Numbered from the stretch's first letter, positions 37,356 through 49,147 are shown. The stretch: DNA of 64,000 nucleotides from Leptodontidium sp. MPI-SDFR-AT-0119 (GCA_020726505.1 JAHLEZ010000012.1:2294001-2358000), one strand, 5' to 3'. A program made the numbers and translations. The notes: a model not told the origin generated them from the sequence alone.

Positions 37356-38008
37356 ATGGCTCCATGGGATTTCCTCTTCGCCGTGAAAGAGAGTGATCCC
37401 CGTGCACGAATTCAGGCCTTCATTGACGGGTACAAGATGGCCACCGATTATGAAGTATGTCCCTCTCCCACCGATGCAAGCATTTCAGGCCTCATTCACG
37501 AATGTTCATTGACAAAGCCCGTAGGGATTCGATGGTCCCCTCATGAGAGCAATCAAAGTAGAATCAGCCGAGGTTACCAAAACCAACTACGCTTCAACCC
37601 CAACAGCCAAAACAACATTCTCCATCCTGGTAACGGCCAATCTTCAGAATCCAAGAGGAAACATGCACGGAGGAGCGCAAGCACTGCTAGTTGACATGTG
37701 TACAACTATGGCTGTCGCTCCACTGTCTTCGGAGGAGTTCTGGCATTTTGGAGGACTGACTCGGACGCTAAATGTGACTTGCTTGAAGCCTATACCAGGA
37801 GGAGAGGTGGTTTATATTGATTGTGAAGTTAAGGGGATTGGGAAACGATTGGGTAGGCATTTTTTTCTGCCTGATTGAGATATATGACTGATACGATCTA
37901 GCTCATATTACATGTACTCTTCGGAATGCGAATGGTGATGTTCTTGCATTAGGTGAACATGGGAAGGCTGCAATACCAACTTCACGAGTAGCTGGGAGCA
38001 AGATCTAG
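37356..38008 (+). CDS. Hotdog-fold acyl-CoA thioesterase (PaaI/ACOT13-like)
   Basis: Model: join(37356..37454, 37525..37852, 37902..38008), 177 aa. The reading frame has the 4HBT hotdog signature RGNMHGGAQALLVDMCTTMA (HGG at residues 81-83, Asp 90 in the central helix), then GGLTRTLNVTCLKPIPGGEV and the last strand AHITCTLRNANGDVLALGEH. The family hydrolyses acyl-CoA or other thioesters. The first acceptor (37524) is required because an in-frame stop precedes it, and it restores DYEGFDGPLMRAIKVES. The chain ends AGSKI; SKI is a weak match to the PTS1 peroxisomal signal, so peroxisomal location is possible. It is the only gene in about 8 kb of sparse sequence. Confidence 0.88.
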
Positions 38009-38082
38009 ATTCAAGAATAAACATATTTTGGTTAGATCTTGCTCATGGAGTAGTTGTCTGTTCTAATACTGCTCGGCCAGTT

Positions 38083-38328
38083 ATACAAAAGTCATCTCCA
38101 ACCAGAGGCTTTCCGGCGGGTTTTTAGAGGCTTAGGGAAGACAGTTTCTTCAAATCTGGCCTGGCGCTGTCATTCCCTAGTAATCGAGACTCAAAGAAGG
38201 GGGGTTACCCCGCACCTAACCGAAGCCCCTGAAAACTTAGCGAACGGCCACTGAAGGCGCTGAGTGCTGCCCTGGAATTACAGGGCGAAAAGCCTATGAT
38301 AGAGCCCAGAGATGGAAGACTTTTGTAT
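38083..38328. mobile_element. Candidate MITE-like element (non-autonomous, short TIRs)
   Basis: A perfect 11-bp inverted repeat (ATACAAAAGTC at 38083-38093 and its complement at 38318-38328) bounds 246 bp without coding capacity. The arms continue imperfectly inwards: AGGCTTTCCGGC on the left answers AGGCTTTTCGCC on the complementary right arm. Reading the outer TA as a target-site duplication would fit the Tc1/mariner type. Only one copy is in the window, so mobility is inferred. Confidence 0.35.
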
Positions 38329-41243
38329 TTGGAAGATTAAGTTTTTTAAGTTTCTAAATACCCCTTTTATCATTGATAGACCAAATTATTATATCGATGA
38401 TCAGGACGAGATGAAGGGGGGATCTGAAAACTCAAGATCTGTTGATAGTATTGCTAGCGTCGATTAGTCATAAAGTCACTCACATGTTGCGAACCTTATG
38501 GGAACCTTTCTCTAATTAATTCAGCTTCTTGAGCCCCTACCCAACGGAAATCACAATAGCCTCCGGAGACACAAAAGTACGAGTAATTGGCGGGATATTG
38601 GAGCTTGATTCCCGTACAGACTCACAGTTATGAAGGGGCAAGAAGGGCGGGTTGAGTTGGACATGGAGACGCCCCCGCGAAGCCCGAGTCGCATCAACAG
38701 CGCCAAAATCCTATGATATTTAAATCCTGCGAGCTCCAATTCTATTCGAACGCTTTACAAATCGATCTTCGACCCTGAGATGTATCTGCGAGGATAATAT
38801 GAACCCGCATGGCAGCGAGAAGGCCATTTCGGGGGCCGATGAATGATCTATATCTGTCCTGTCTGTTGCACAACGTCGAGGCCCACAGTATGGAGTGCAA
38901 TATGAAATTTCACACGAACCTCTGCTGGGAAAAGTAGCTGGAGACAAATTGCTACTGTTGCTCGAGTTCTCATGGAGCTGAACGAAGATTGGTGGACAAC
39001 GAGGAACATTCTGTGAGATCCAGAGGCCAACCTGTCGTTTAAGAGTCACAGTACGAGCGCTCTCTTGCTATTCGGAGCTTTGCCTATATTTTGGAGTTTC
39101 TAGAAGCGTTCGTCGCCACGTTTCTCAGCTGAAGTGTTCTGCATACGTCCGATCTTCCAGCCGCAGTGGTACCATCCCATTGTCCACTGATGTGCAAATA
39201 TATTGGACCTCGGCTTCGGAAAATCAAAAGTTCCTTGCGGGTACTGCGTATTATTGACACTTTAGGATTCTTCGCGGTTGTAGAAATTGCACATTTTTCT
39301 GCTCCGAGCCTCCCGTATGCTGTTAGACGGAGCCAGTAGCACACGGACGATAGTCACATTCTTGCTTCTATTGTTGGAATTTGTCTCAACCCTTTTGGAG
39401 GCGATTCTGTAATACCTTGCTGTTTTCCTGGGTTGGTGGCTTTAGCTGAGCTGCTGAGATGCTACAGCCGCAGACGAAACCTTCAAAACGCGTTGAAATT
39501 CTCCACGAAAGTGGACGCAACGTATCACAAACTTCATCCGATCAACTCATGAAAGGACGACAGTTTACTTCACTTCAATTTCCTATTTTCCCCCCTACTT
39601 CATCGTTCAAAGGATACGGGCCTTAGTCTGCCCTTTCTACGCCGCTTGGATCGGCGATTCCGCGGACAAGAGTTCGTAAATTTCCACATTTTGATCGATG
39701 CATTCAGTAGGTGATCTTCGTCCGATAAAATGTCAAACGGACCTCCGGTGCCTCGTCTGAAGTCAGATGAGCACATGACGCTCTTTATCACGATGGGGAG
39801 TGTTACCGGAGTTGCCCCGAGGAAACCCGATTCGGGCGTCAAGCTGTTGATGCAGTCCATGGCATACCTGCAAATCGTTCCTCAACAATCGTCCAAATAT
39901 GCCACAATTGCCAGGATATAAATTAAATTTCTTGAGCCACCTCCCTTACTCAGAAGTGTACTCTCACGTTATCGATATTTGTTGTTGAACGACACTGATG
40001 CTGCAATCTTTTATGCAGTGTCTCGTCTCATGCTATTCGGCCAAGAAAAAGCAAGTCCAGTCAGCCTCATCCTCAACCAAGCAATGATGATCTACAATAG
40101 GGTTGCAGTGACGCAAAGTCTTGGTGTCCATCCCGAAAAGTGGATTGGAGCGTGGGATATCCGAATGCTCAAAACCCAATCTAATCGTCTGATAATCTCC
40201 TCAGCGTGGGATTATAAAGACATGTAGTCAGATAAAGGTTCGTAGCAGCCCTGCCAGAATTAATCAGGATGCAGCACAATATCCGGTTACGGGCTCTCCA
40301 ATGAGCGGTACAGATTCGTTGCCGCATGCGTGATCCTTAAAATAGTTCGGCCTGGGATCCGACCGCCTGGATTGCGCCCCAGTCAATGGATTATGCCCTG
40401 TATCACGTTTTCTACTCGGCGCATTACTGTCTGGGCAAAAGAAGGCAACAGGGCAACAATCTCAACATCCTCGTGAGTTCTTTTGTTCGGTCTCTTTGTT
40501 TACGAGGCTCTTGGCCATCATGCGAGAAACTACAAGCCAGATTGACAAAAGATTGTCACTGTGCGATGTACAGTTTAACCATAACCTCTCTAGCTGGCCG
40601 AATCCTTTTGACTGACCGACAGGTGCATCGGGGCTGACATTAAGCTTACCGAATTCGCTTATCAACATCACAGCCAACCAACAACCCCCGGACCAGCTGT
40701 GGCTTTCATCCTATCCGACCAGCCCCAAAGGAATCCTCAGCCTTATGAGCCGGGGTCTTTTATTATCGTGATGTCGGTGGGATCTCAGTTGACAGAATGG
40801 CAGTGTGGATCTCGGTGCCACGCTCTGCCCTCGTTTTCCAATTTATCTGGCAGGTTCCCAAGTCGAATAAAATGATGAAACCAATTTGGATCTCGCGCTG
40901 TTCTGATCTGACGTCCTACTTCATATATTTACCTTGCAAGAATTCATCTTCCGGGTTTGTTCTCGGCCAGAGTCTGCCTATTACCAATCCTCCCTGTAAT
41001 AGAAGCCTATTCGAAGTCCTCGTACCAGTGAAAGGCCAAGGCCTTGACTTGAATGCTCCGCAGCCTTCACTAGTGCTGTGCCTTGTGCAAGCAAGTTCTC
41101 TCAGAGTCAGCGTATTACAGGCCTGGTGGAGTAAGAGGCTGTGTATCTGATGTGAGTCTTCTCTAGCAAAAATATCTCTCCTCATCGTTACCAACAACAG
41201 GCAGCTTCAATCCTGCGCAACGTTCCTTCAGTTGTCCTCTCTT

Positions 41244-41251
41244 GATATAAG
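41244..41251 (+). promoter_or_regulatory. TATA-like element of the laccase gene
   Basis: GATATAAG about 180 bp upstream of the laccase ATG, followed by a pyrimidine-rich leader. It is a plausible core promoter element, based on position and sequence only. Confidence 0.35.
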
Positions 41252-41425
41252 AGGTCGGGACTCCCCCTCTTCATTGGAAGGATCATACACATTCGCTCAC
41301 TGTTCGGTACATCGATATTGCTTGCTTTATCTCCTTGGTCACTCATCTCTCGTTGACTTGTACAACAATCATTTGTTCTACTGAGCTGTCATATCTTCGG
41401 GAAGGGGCGTGGATATTCTCTCGAA

Positions 41426-43642
41426 ATGTTGCTCGGCGCATTGTTCTCTAGCCTGGTGGTCTTCGGACTTGGATCTGCATCAGTTATTCCAGAGGCCACT
41501 GTTCAGGAAAGAGGTCAATTCACAGGACCTGGGTCTGAACACGGATGGCACAAAGGAGTTGGATGGGGATATAACGAAAACAAAAACTATCATGGAGGTA
41601 AAAATGGTGGATGGGGCCAGAGGAATTGTGAGAATGGTCCGAAATCGAGGAGCTGTTGGACAGGTGACTTCACAGTTGAGACAGATTCTGAAGAGAGGTG
41701 GCCGCATACAGGGAAGACTGTTCACTACAATCTTGAAATCTCCAACATGACCTTGTCGCCAGGTGGGTAATGGGGGAGCCCAAAAATTTCCCCTTTTGAA
41801 TGTCTCAAGATTTTCTTGAGACATGTCTTACCCTCTTCTCAGGACAGTCCTTACGAGGCAATTACTGACGTTTTTTCAGATGGTACACCAAGACAAATGC
41901 TGGTCATCAATAAACAATATCCTGGACCAGTTCTCACTGCAAGTAAGTCACGAATCTCCACAGTTTTCCGGCGTTTGCTTACCTAGACTAGATTGGGGAG
42001 ATATGTTGGAGATTGATGTCACGAACAACATGCAAGACAATGGGTAATTCAAATCGATCACTGTAGAGAACTGGTCTAACATATTCCAGAACCAGCATTC
42101 ATTGGCACGGGTTTACTCAAGTCGGCTCAAGCACTGAGGATGGGTAAGAAACAATCCCTCAATCCGTCAATCCATAGATTTTCGAATCTTAGCTAATTTC
42201 GTCAGCGCCAACGGCGTTACAGAATGTCCAATCCCTCCAGGATCTACCCGCAGATACTCATTCAGAGCCACGCAGTACGGAACTACTTGGTACCACAGCC
42301 ATTTCTCCCACCAATACGGAGATGGGATCGTGGGAACCATACAAATCAACGGCCCTGCTTCAGCCGACTATGATATCGATGACCTTGGTCCCATTGCAAT
42401 TACTGACTTCTATTACGAATCCATGTGGAAGCTTGGCCGGGTCGCAGACGGCACCACACCAATCCCAGGCAAATTCGGACCACCATCAGCAAGCAACGGC
42501 TTGATCAATGGTGCCAACATGAACATAGCCAAGACAGCTGGTCACTATTTCAACACTACCTTGATCCCAGGGAAGAAATACCGTCTTCGTCTCGTCAATA
42601 CTGCAGTTGACAATGCGTTCATGGTCTCTCTTGACTCTCACCAGTTCACAGTTATTCAAGCTGATTTCGTACCCATCGTTCCATATGAGACGGATTGGCT
42701 CTTCATCGCAATCGGACAACGATATGATGTCGTTTTCACTGCTTCGGAAGATCCAGCTAATTACTGGTTCCGTGCCGAGGTTCAAAAAGGGTGTGGTACG
42801 AATGACAACAATGGACAGATTCTCGGTATCTTCAACTACAAGACCGTGCCCCTCGCTCTCCCTGCATCTAAGCCCGTCGCTAATTACACTGCCGGATGTG
42901 ATGATGAGGTTGATCTAGAGCCTGTCTTAAAGAAGAGTGTACCGAAGCATGAGTTCAAGAAGGTCTACGGTTATAACGGCACCAGTACTCTGACCGTGGG
43001 ACTGAAGCAGAATGAGAAGAAGATCTTCTTCTGGACGATCAATGGGCAAGTGATACATATACATCTAAAGAATTGACACTAATCCAGAATAGAAATTCAA
43101 TCAATGTCAACTGGGACAAACCAACACTCCAATACATCGGTGACGGGGACAACTCGTTCCTCACCAACAAAGAACTCGGGATCATCGAAATCCCCCACAG
43201 GAACATCTACACCTTCTGGGTGATCCAAAACGACGGCCCAGTCGCCCACCCGATCCATCTCCACGGCCATGACATGTTCGTGCTCGGGATCTCAGACCCA
43301 TCAGACATCGCACCGCCGCCCGTCAACGGCACCGCCAAACCTACCTACTTCACCTACGACAACATCGACGATCTAAACTTCGACAACCCAACCCGTCGCG
43401 ACGTCGCTATGCTTCCTGCGAACGGCTGGCTGGTGATTGCTTTCCAGACTGATAACCCCGGAGCTTGGCTCATGCATTGCCATATTGCGTGGCACGTGAG
43501 TGAAGGTCTTGCCGTGCAGTTTCTGGAGAGGCAGCAGGATATCCCGAATACTATGGACCTGGGAAAAGTTAAGGAGAATTGCAAAGCGTGGGATAAGTGG
43601 TATAACGGTCGTCCGCCAACGAAGGCTGACTCGGGACTGTAA
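41426..43642 (+). CDS. Ascomycete laccase (multicopper oxidase), secreted
   Basis: Model: join(41426..41762, 41880..41942, 41992..42043, 42090..42143, 42206..43045, 43093..43642), 631 aa. It oxidises phenolics with O2 reduced to water, outside the cell. A signal peptide (MLLGALFSSLVVFGLGSASV) is followed by an unusual Gly/Asn/His/Trp-rich stretch (about residues 30-65) before the first cupredoxin domain. All four copper-ligand blocks are present: HWHG (155-158), WYHSHFSHQ (197-205), HPIHLHGHD (501-509) and HCHIAWHVSEGL (577-588), with Leu588 in the axial T1 position. The C-terminus is DSGL, the plug motif known in ascomycete laccases and normally cleaved after Gly. The fifth intron (43046-43092) is best read as GC-AG, giving WTINGNSINVNW, which matches the family's W-x-V-N-G-x-x-I-N-V-x-W; a GT-AG alternative adds three residues. 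Several N-glycosylation sequons are present. Confidence 0.94.
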
Positions 43643-43937
43643 ACGAGAGTATGGGGTTCATTGGGCATGGAAAATGGCGTTTGTTTTCTTGTGATTTGGC
43701 TGCATGGCATGGAGTTTGGTTTGGAGGGGCTAAACGAGCAGCATTGAAGGAGTTCTAGTGGACTTGATGGGATTTATTTGAGTATCTCTAGTGTGATAAG
43801 TATCATCTGAGAAAACATCTAGTCACTATCTAGTAATTTGTCAATTTTAGGCTTCCATTACCTCACATCACATCACATCACATCACATCTTGCATTTCAA
43901 CAATCCGCTTTCTACAAATCTCATCCACAATCACTCC
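43643..43937. other. Short intergenic region with an ACATC tandem repeat
   Basis: 3' regions of the convergent laccase and DUF7704 genes. A pentanucleotide tract (ACATC, about five units) lies near 43865-43889. Confidence 0.6.
43865..43889. repeat. ACATC pentanucleotide microsatellite
   Basis: About five consecutive ACATC units in non-coding DNA between two convergent genes. Confidence 0.9.
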
Positions 43938-44462
43938 TCACCTCCTCCCAACCCCCATCAAAAACAAAACCCTCAACCCCAACCCAGCAAATAGCGTCCC
44001 GTAATTAATCCGCTCATCACTATTCCAACTCATTACTTCCCCCATCCGCTCCGGACTCACACTCCACGCCGCATACAAGTGTCCCACATCCGCACACGCC
44101 ATGGCGGTAATGATTGCCAACCAGATACTCTTCTGGCGCGTCAGACGTAAAACAACCCCTTCTGTGATGGCGAAGAGGATGTACAACGAGGCGATGTTGA
44201 TTAGTTGCATTTGCAGGAGGGGGGAGATGGCTACGGTTCGGTTGGCGGACGTGGATGTGGTGGTGATGGAGGAGAAGCCGGAAGAGGGAGTTGAGAAGGA
44301 GAGGTAGGCTGGGAGGGGGACGGTTCCGGATAGGAAACGTTGCGGGTTGAAGAGGCAGAGGTAGGTTCCTGCGAGGGCGCCAAAGGGCTCAAAGTAGAGG
44401 AAGTAGAGCCGGTAGATGAGGGAGATGCGCATATTTGATGCGGGATTTGTGGATGGTGCCAT
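43938..44462 (-). CDS. DUF7704-type small membrane protein
   Basis: Intronless, 174 aa. It has four hydrophobic segments: LIYRLYFLYFEPFGALAGTY near the N-terminus, LLQMQLINIASLYILFAITE, WLAIITAMACADVGHLYAAW, and YGTLFAGLGLRVLFLMGVG at the end. The pattern EPFGALAG... and ADVGHLYA is what I know from the fungal DUF7704 family of tetraspanning proteins, whose function is unknown. The start is the ATG at 44462, just before the first hydrophobic segment. It is convergent with the laccase and on the same strand as the permease. Confidence 0.8.
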   Translation of the reverse strand: MAPSTNPASNMRISLIYRLYFLYFEPFGALAGTYLCLFNPQRFLSGTVPLPAYLSFSTPSSGFSSITTTSTSANRTVAISPLLQMQLINIASLYILFAITEGVVLRLTRQKSIWLAIITAMACADVGHLYAAWSVSPERMGEVMSWNSDERINYGTLFAGLGLRVLFLMGVGRR

Positions 44463-45027
44463 GATGGTTGATTGGGGTGGTTTTTCTTGGCTGTGCTGGT
44501 CTGGTCTGGTGAAGTAAGGTATTGGATGCGAAGGAAAGCTATCAATTCGGTTTGTGTCTTACGGGTTTGGCTTGGAATTCGGTGACTTGTTTGATTGAAT
44601 GAGAAAAGTGATCGAGTGAGGTCAGACCAAAATGTGTTTCACGTCAAACTCTAAGTCACGGTAGAGCAATCTCACGTGGTATTTCGAGAAACTGTCCAAA
44701 GCCGAGGCCGAGGCTGACGTCTCGGGTGAGGATCAAATGTCGAAGTCGTGCAAAGTCTATTTTGGATGTGAGATTTTTTTCGGAATTCTCTCGTGGCTTG
44801 TAGGATTCGTGGAAGGCTGTTGTTGGCTTGTTTTGGGCTGAGGGGCTGAATTGAGGGCTTGCACCTCGTTTAAGAAAACAAACCATGTGTGATCTTGGCT
44901 CGACTGTACGTATCAAAAAGTGGACCGAATTGATTAATTCTCACTCTTAATCCTCGAAAATATTTCTCGATGATACAGTATCTTCCTAGTACTCCGATGA
45001 CAATTCCCATGCCCGGATGTAACCAGC
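44463..45027. other. Intergenic region, no gene seen
   Basis: Upstream region of the DUF7704 gene and 3' region of the permease gene. Nothing else is seen. Confidence 0.5.
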
Positions 45028-46847
45028 TTAGAAAATCCATCGAATTACCCTCTCCACCTTCCCCCTCACACTCTTCTCCCTCTCCGTCTCAGCCAAATCA
45101 TGCTCATCAACAACATAAACATCAGTCTCGAGATCCATATCCTCATAACTGACAATCCTCGTCCTCTTCCATAATTTCCACCCAAGGTACATCACGAGCA
45201 TGATGGGAATCTCGATATAATAACTCACGAAATCCACCGCCGAGAACTTCGGACTGAACGAACTCCATCCTTGTACCAGAATGATGACGATATTGAGCAC
45301 GAGGGAGATCCACGGTCCGTAGGGATATGTGAGGTTCTTGAATGGAAGAAGATGCGTCTTTCCTTGCCTTTCCATAGCTCCTCGGAAGCGGATCGATGTT
45401 GCTGCGATAGCTGTCCATGCAATCTGATTAGACACGCCAACGATATTCTGGAGCCAAGTCCAGAGTTGCCCAGCTCCGATGAAGGAAGCGCCGAAACAAA
45501 GTCCGCTGATTGCGCTTGTGGCGAGGACAGCGATCCAGGGGACTTTATTCCGATTCAACTTTGCGAATACCATCGGCGCATGGTGGTCGACGGAGAGTGA
45601 GTACATGAGACGAGTTCCTGCGAACAAGGCGTGGTTCCCTGCGCTTATGACGGACGTCATTATTACGGCGTTGATGAACGAACCAGCTGATCTGGCTCCA
45701 GCCATTTGAAAGACGATCGTGAATGGTGAGGTGGAGGATTTCTTGGTTGAGAGATTCGGGTAGTTGTATGGGACGTTGAGACCGATGATGAGGACTGAAA
45801 GAATGTAGAAGAGGAGGATACGCCAGAAGACGTTCTTGACGACACGGGGAAGATTTTTGGTGGGATTCTTGGTTTCTCCAGCTGTGATTGCGATGGATTC
45901 TGTGCCGCCGTCTATGGGGTGTCAGTTGGGTATTTGAAGCTGGTGTTTGGACTTACAAGCGAACGAAGCTGTCACGAAGACGGATGCGAATCCACCGATA
46001 CCTCCAACGAAGGGTGCATCGCCGATATACCAATTATGTGATCCTAGATACCGATGCTCGGTATTTCCACCGCAGTTCACGACAATGCCGAGAATGATGA
46101 ATATCTGATGGGTTAGTCTTGAGGTCAGGGGTGGATTTTGTCTCACTTACAACAATCGTAACGACTTTCAATAGACTCAACCAGTATTCAAGCTAGACGA
46201 GAGTTAGCTTCACATTTAACTAGCTCCAAAGCTATGAGCGACTTACTTCACCATAAGCCTTGACTGTAATGATATTCGCAAAGACAAGGAAGACCCAGAA
46301 AATAAGACTCAATCCCCACCCTGGTAAACTGGTATCCCAGTACTCGAAAACGATTTGAAGAGCAACCAAATCAGCGGCTGTAGAAACTGCATCATTGAAC
46401 CAATAATTCCACTACATCCCCATCAGCATCTGTCCACTTTTCTAAAGGCAAATCTCTCACGGTTAACGCAAATCCCAAAGAATCGTCAACATATCTCCCA
46501 GCAAACGTGCAGAACGACCCCGCAATAGGTACATACGCTGCCATCTCGCCCAATGCCAACATAGTCAACAACACAATTGCACCGACAATTGCATAGGCAA
46601 TGAGCATAGATGCTGGACCACCAGTCGCGAGTGATTTGCCTGTTCCTAGAAACAGACCCGTGCCAATGGTCCCTCCGATCGCGATCATCTGAACTTGTCG
46701 TGCAGATAATTTTCGGGCCAGTTTATCGGCGACGACGTGGTGTTCGCCATCGTGGTCGTAGAGAGGAGGAGATTTGCTGCCTTCGATGTCTTTGTCGTTG
46801 TCGCTGTGGTGGATCACTTTGGCATCGCTACCTGATGAGTTCGCCAT
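45028..46847 (-). CDS. Amino-acid permease (yeast amino-acid transporter family)
   Basis: Model: complement(join(45028..45911, 45957..46104, 46151..46192, 46247..46411, 46461..46847)), 541 aa. It is a 12-helix plasma-membrane symporter of the APC superfamily. After an acidic N-terminal tail it shows the family signature RKLSARQVQMIAIGGTIGTG and LFLGTGKSLATGGP, then ALGEMAAYVPIAGSFCTFAG and WNYWFNDAVSTAADLVALQI across the first junction. Further blocks are YGGTESIAITAGETKNPTKN, SVISAGNHALFAGTRLMYSL and WTAIAATSIRFRGAM. The C-terminal tail is charged and cytosolic (YEDMDLETDVYVVDEHDL). The third exon is only 42 nt. Substrate cannot be decided from sequence; fungal relatives include lysine/arginine and general permeases. 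All phases agree. Confidence 0.94.
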
Positions 46848-49147
46848 GATTCAAGAGGTTGACGGTGAGCCGCAAGTGGAGAATTCAAGTGCTGGATACA
46901 CTTAGTTGGCACTAAGGAAGATCATCCCCAAATGACAGGAAGTGAAGAAGGATAGGAAAGCTTCTAGAAGGAGGAGGGGCATGGTTTTGTGCAGACGATC
47001 CGGCATCTGAATGTGCAGAGAAACGATACATTTTCAGCGTGCCACTCAAATGAATAGATAGCGCGCATTGCGTGCTCGAGAGAGGGTTCCATTTGTTCCC
47101 ACCGTTCTGGAAAGATTGGCGAAATGGCAAGGTTTAGTGTCATCCGACCTTTGGATGAATTCTGGCACGTTTACCAGATCTCAGCCATTTTCGGGAGTTG
47201 GATGAAGCTTCAAAAACAAGGCGACCAGCTTCTTGGCCGACTTGGCGAAATCACTTGATATGTTTTGATAACTCTGAATCCGTTCTGAGTGTGAGATAAT
47301 GGAGGATTTTTTGTGTGACGTGGGATTACCGGTATTTGGTTGTGCCAGGCTGACTGAGCCAAGGCGAATTCTTTGGTTTTGTGGTGTCATGAATTGATGA
47401 TCTTTTTCAGACGGCCCGAAAGATTTTGATGGCTACGGTGACCCAAGCGGAAGATGTGGCACAACGTGAGAAGTTCACGGGATACAACTTGAATGCTCCT
47501 AGGAGCTCTTTCAAAGTGGACCTTTTATTAAAAATACAAGTCCTCTCCAAACACTCAAAGGAGAAGCAAGCTCAACTCCTTGAAGTTCCATCGTTCGAGG
47601 CCTTGTTTCTCCCCTTAGCTGCCACCAGAAACACCCTCCTGAAAGCCCTGCTATGTGCGCTATTCAGTCACCGATGGCCCCGCTATACCTTTTTAGGCTT
47701 AGCGGCACGTGAGCTGTAGAAGGGTGCTTATGGCAGCTAAGGGGATACACGTGATACCCCTCGACTTCTCGGCTACCTTGTTTTCGACACCCGGAAGAAT
47801 GCAGCAGTCTCTCTCCCTTGCTATTGAAAACTCCCTTCGTCAATCTAATACTGATATACTCCATATCTATGATCCGGTCGTCGAAGTACCTAGAGGCTTG
47901 CCAAATTCGTCTCCGGTAAAGCGAGTTACTTTATTACCTAATCCAATTCACTTTAAAGATTGAAACAAAGGCTTGCTTGCACCTAAGCTCGGTTCTTAAA
48001 GTCAATGTTCTGAAATTATTTGAAGACTTTAAACAGGCTCTTATTTACCAGGTAATAAAAGAACGAAGACTTACTACCACCGAGTTCGCGAGCAGCGTCA
48101 AGCTGCATGCATGTCGGTCGGGAGAGGACTCTGCTTCGAGGAAGAAGTCATCGATCATGATCACCAACGAATCCAATCCAACATGAGGTCGAGTGCGAGG
48201 TGGACGACGTGTTGTTCGGAAACTTTTCCATGACAACATGTCATGGTGATACGAGAGAGGAAATGTCGGGCAAGTAACCTTTTATCATTTGCATTCCTTT
48301 GTTCTCAAAAACGGAGATGGAATGCAATAACACACCGAAAATCCCCATCATAATCGGACTTCGACAAGTAATCAGCCTGCTGGCCGAAGGCGAAGGAACA
48401 AAGAAACGAAGCAAAAGAAGCCCAGTCATCAGCTGCCTGGCTTGCTTCATGCAGCCGGTGGAAATAGTTCTTGATTCTGGATGATCAAGTCGGTGTGGTG
48501 GGTGGAGGAGAGTAGGCTGGCTGCTGCTTGTTGTTGGTTGGCAACCACCTCAAGATCAATGTAGAAAGATTTCGGCCTCACGTGAAGTGTTTGAGGAGAA
48601 CCACCCACACTTTTTATTTATATTTAGGGCTGTGAGGTGAGGTGAGCATCGTGGAGGCAGATGCAGTCAGTAGTTGGGTTCATAGATTCTCAGTAGTGTT
48701 CATTTGAAATCGGCATTCGACTTCTTTAATCATCAAGATTAAATCACTAGTCCGTGTGTTCATTTCCAGTCGTTCCGACCCGACTATCCATCAAATTTGA
48801 TTTCCCAAAGCAATCTCTCAAGAAAATAACATGCTTATACCACATTGAAAGGAAATAAAACATCTCAATAGAAGACCTCAGTGCCAAAATATCCCAAAAG
48901 CCTATGTGAACTCGTTGTCCTTTTTCCAATTCCCGGCTGAGGCCGCGCCCATAAATAAACCGCTCCCACCTTGTGACGATTTATAGTATCAGGAACCCTA
49001 TCAAAAGGGGAGTAAATACGTGAGTAAAAGAAGAAGAACGAAATGGATATGAATACTACCGCAAGTATATGGGCATGGGGAAAAAAAAAGAAGAAGAAAG
49101 AAAACTCGTATCAGAACATCACTCGAGCCACCTACACACCCATCTAC
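46848..49147. other. Sparse interval with an inverted-repeat structure
   Basis: Upstream region of the permease and a long non-coding stretch. A 15-bp perfect inverted repeat lies at 47610-47745. Around 47430-48180 short frames on the + strand look faintly protein-like but are broken by stops; a decayed mobile element is possible, but I cannot name a family. Confidence 0.45.
47610..47745. repeat. 15-bp perfect inverted repeat with 106-bp spacer
   Basis: TCCCCTTAGCTGCCA at 47610-47624 and its exact complement at 47731-47745. It could be the ends of a very short MITE, or a stem-loop inside a decayed element. There is no coding capacity in the spacer. Confidence 0.6.

Larger units (their letters stand above)
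38009..41425. other. Gene-poor interval with a candidate MITE
   Basis: 3.4 kb with no gene that I can support. It contains the candidate MITE at 38083-38328 and, at its right end, the laccase promoter. Confidence 0.5.
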
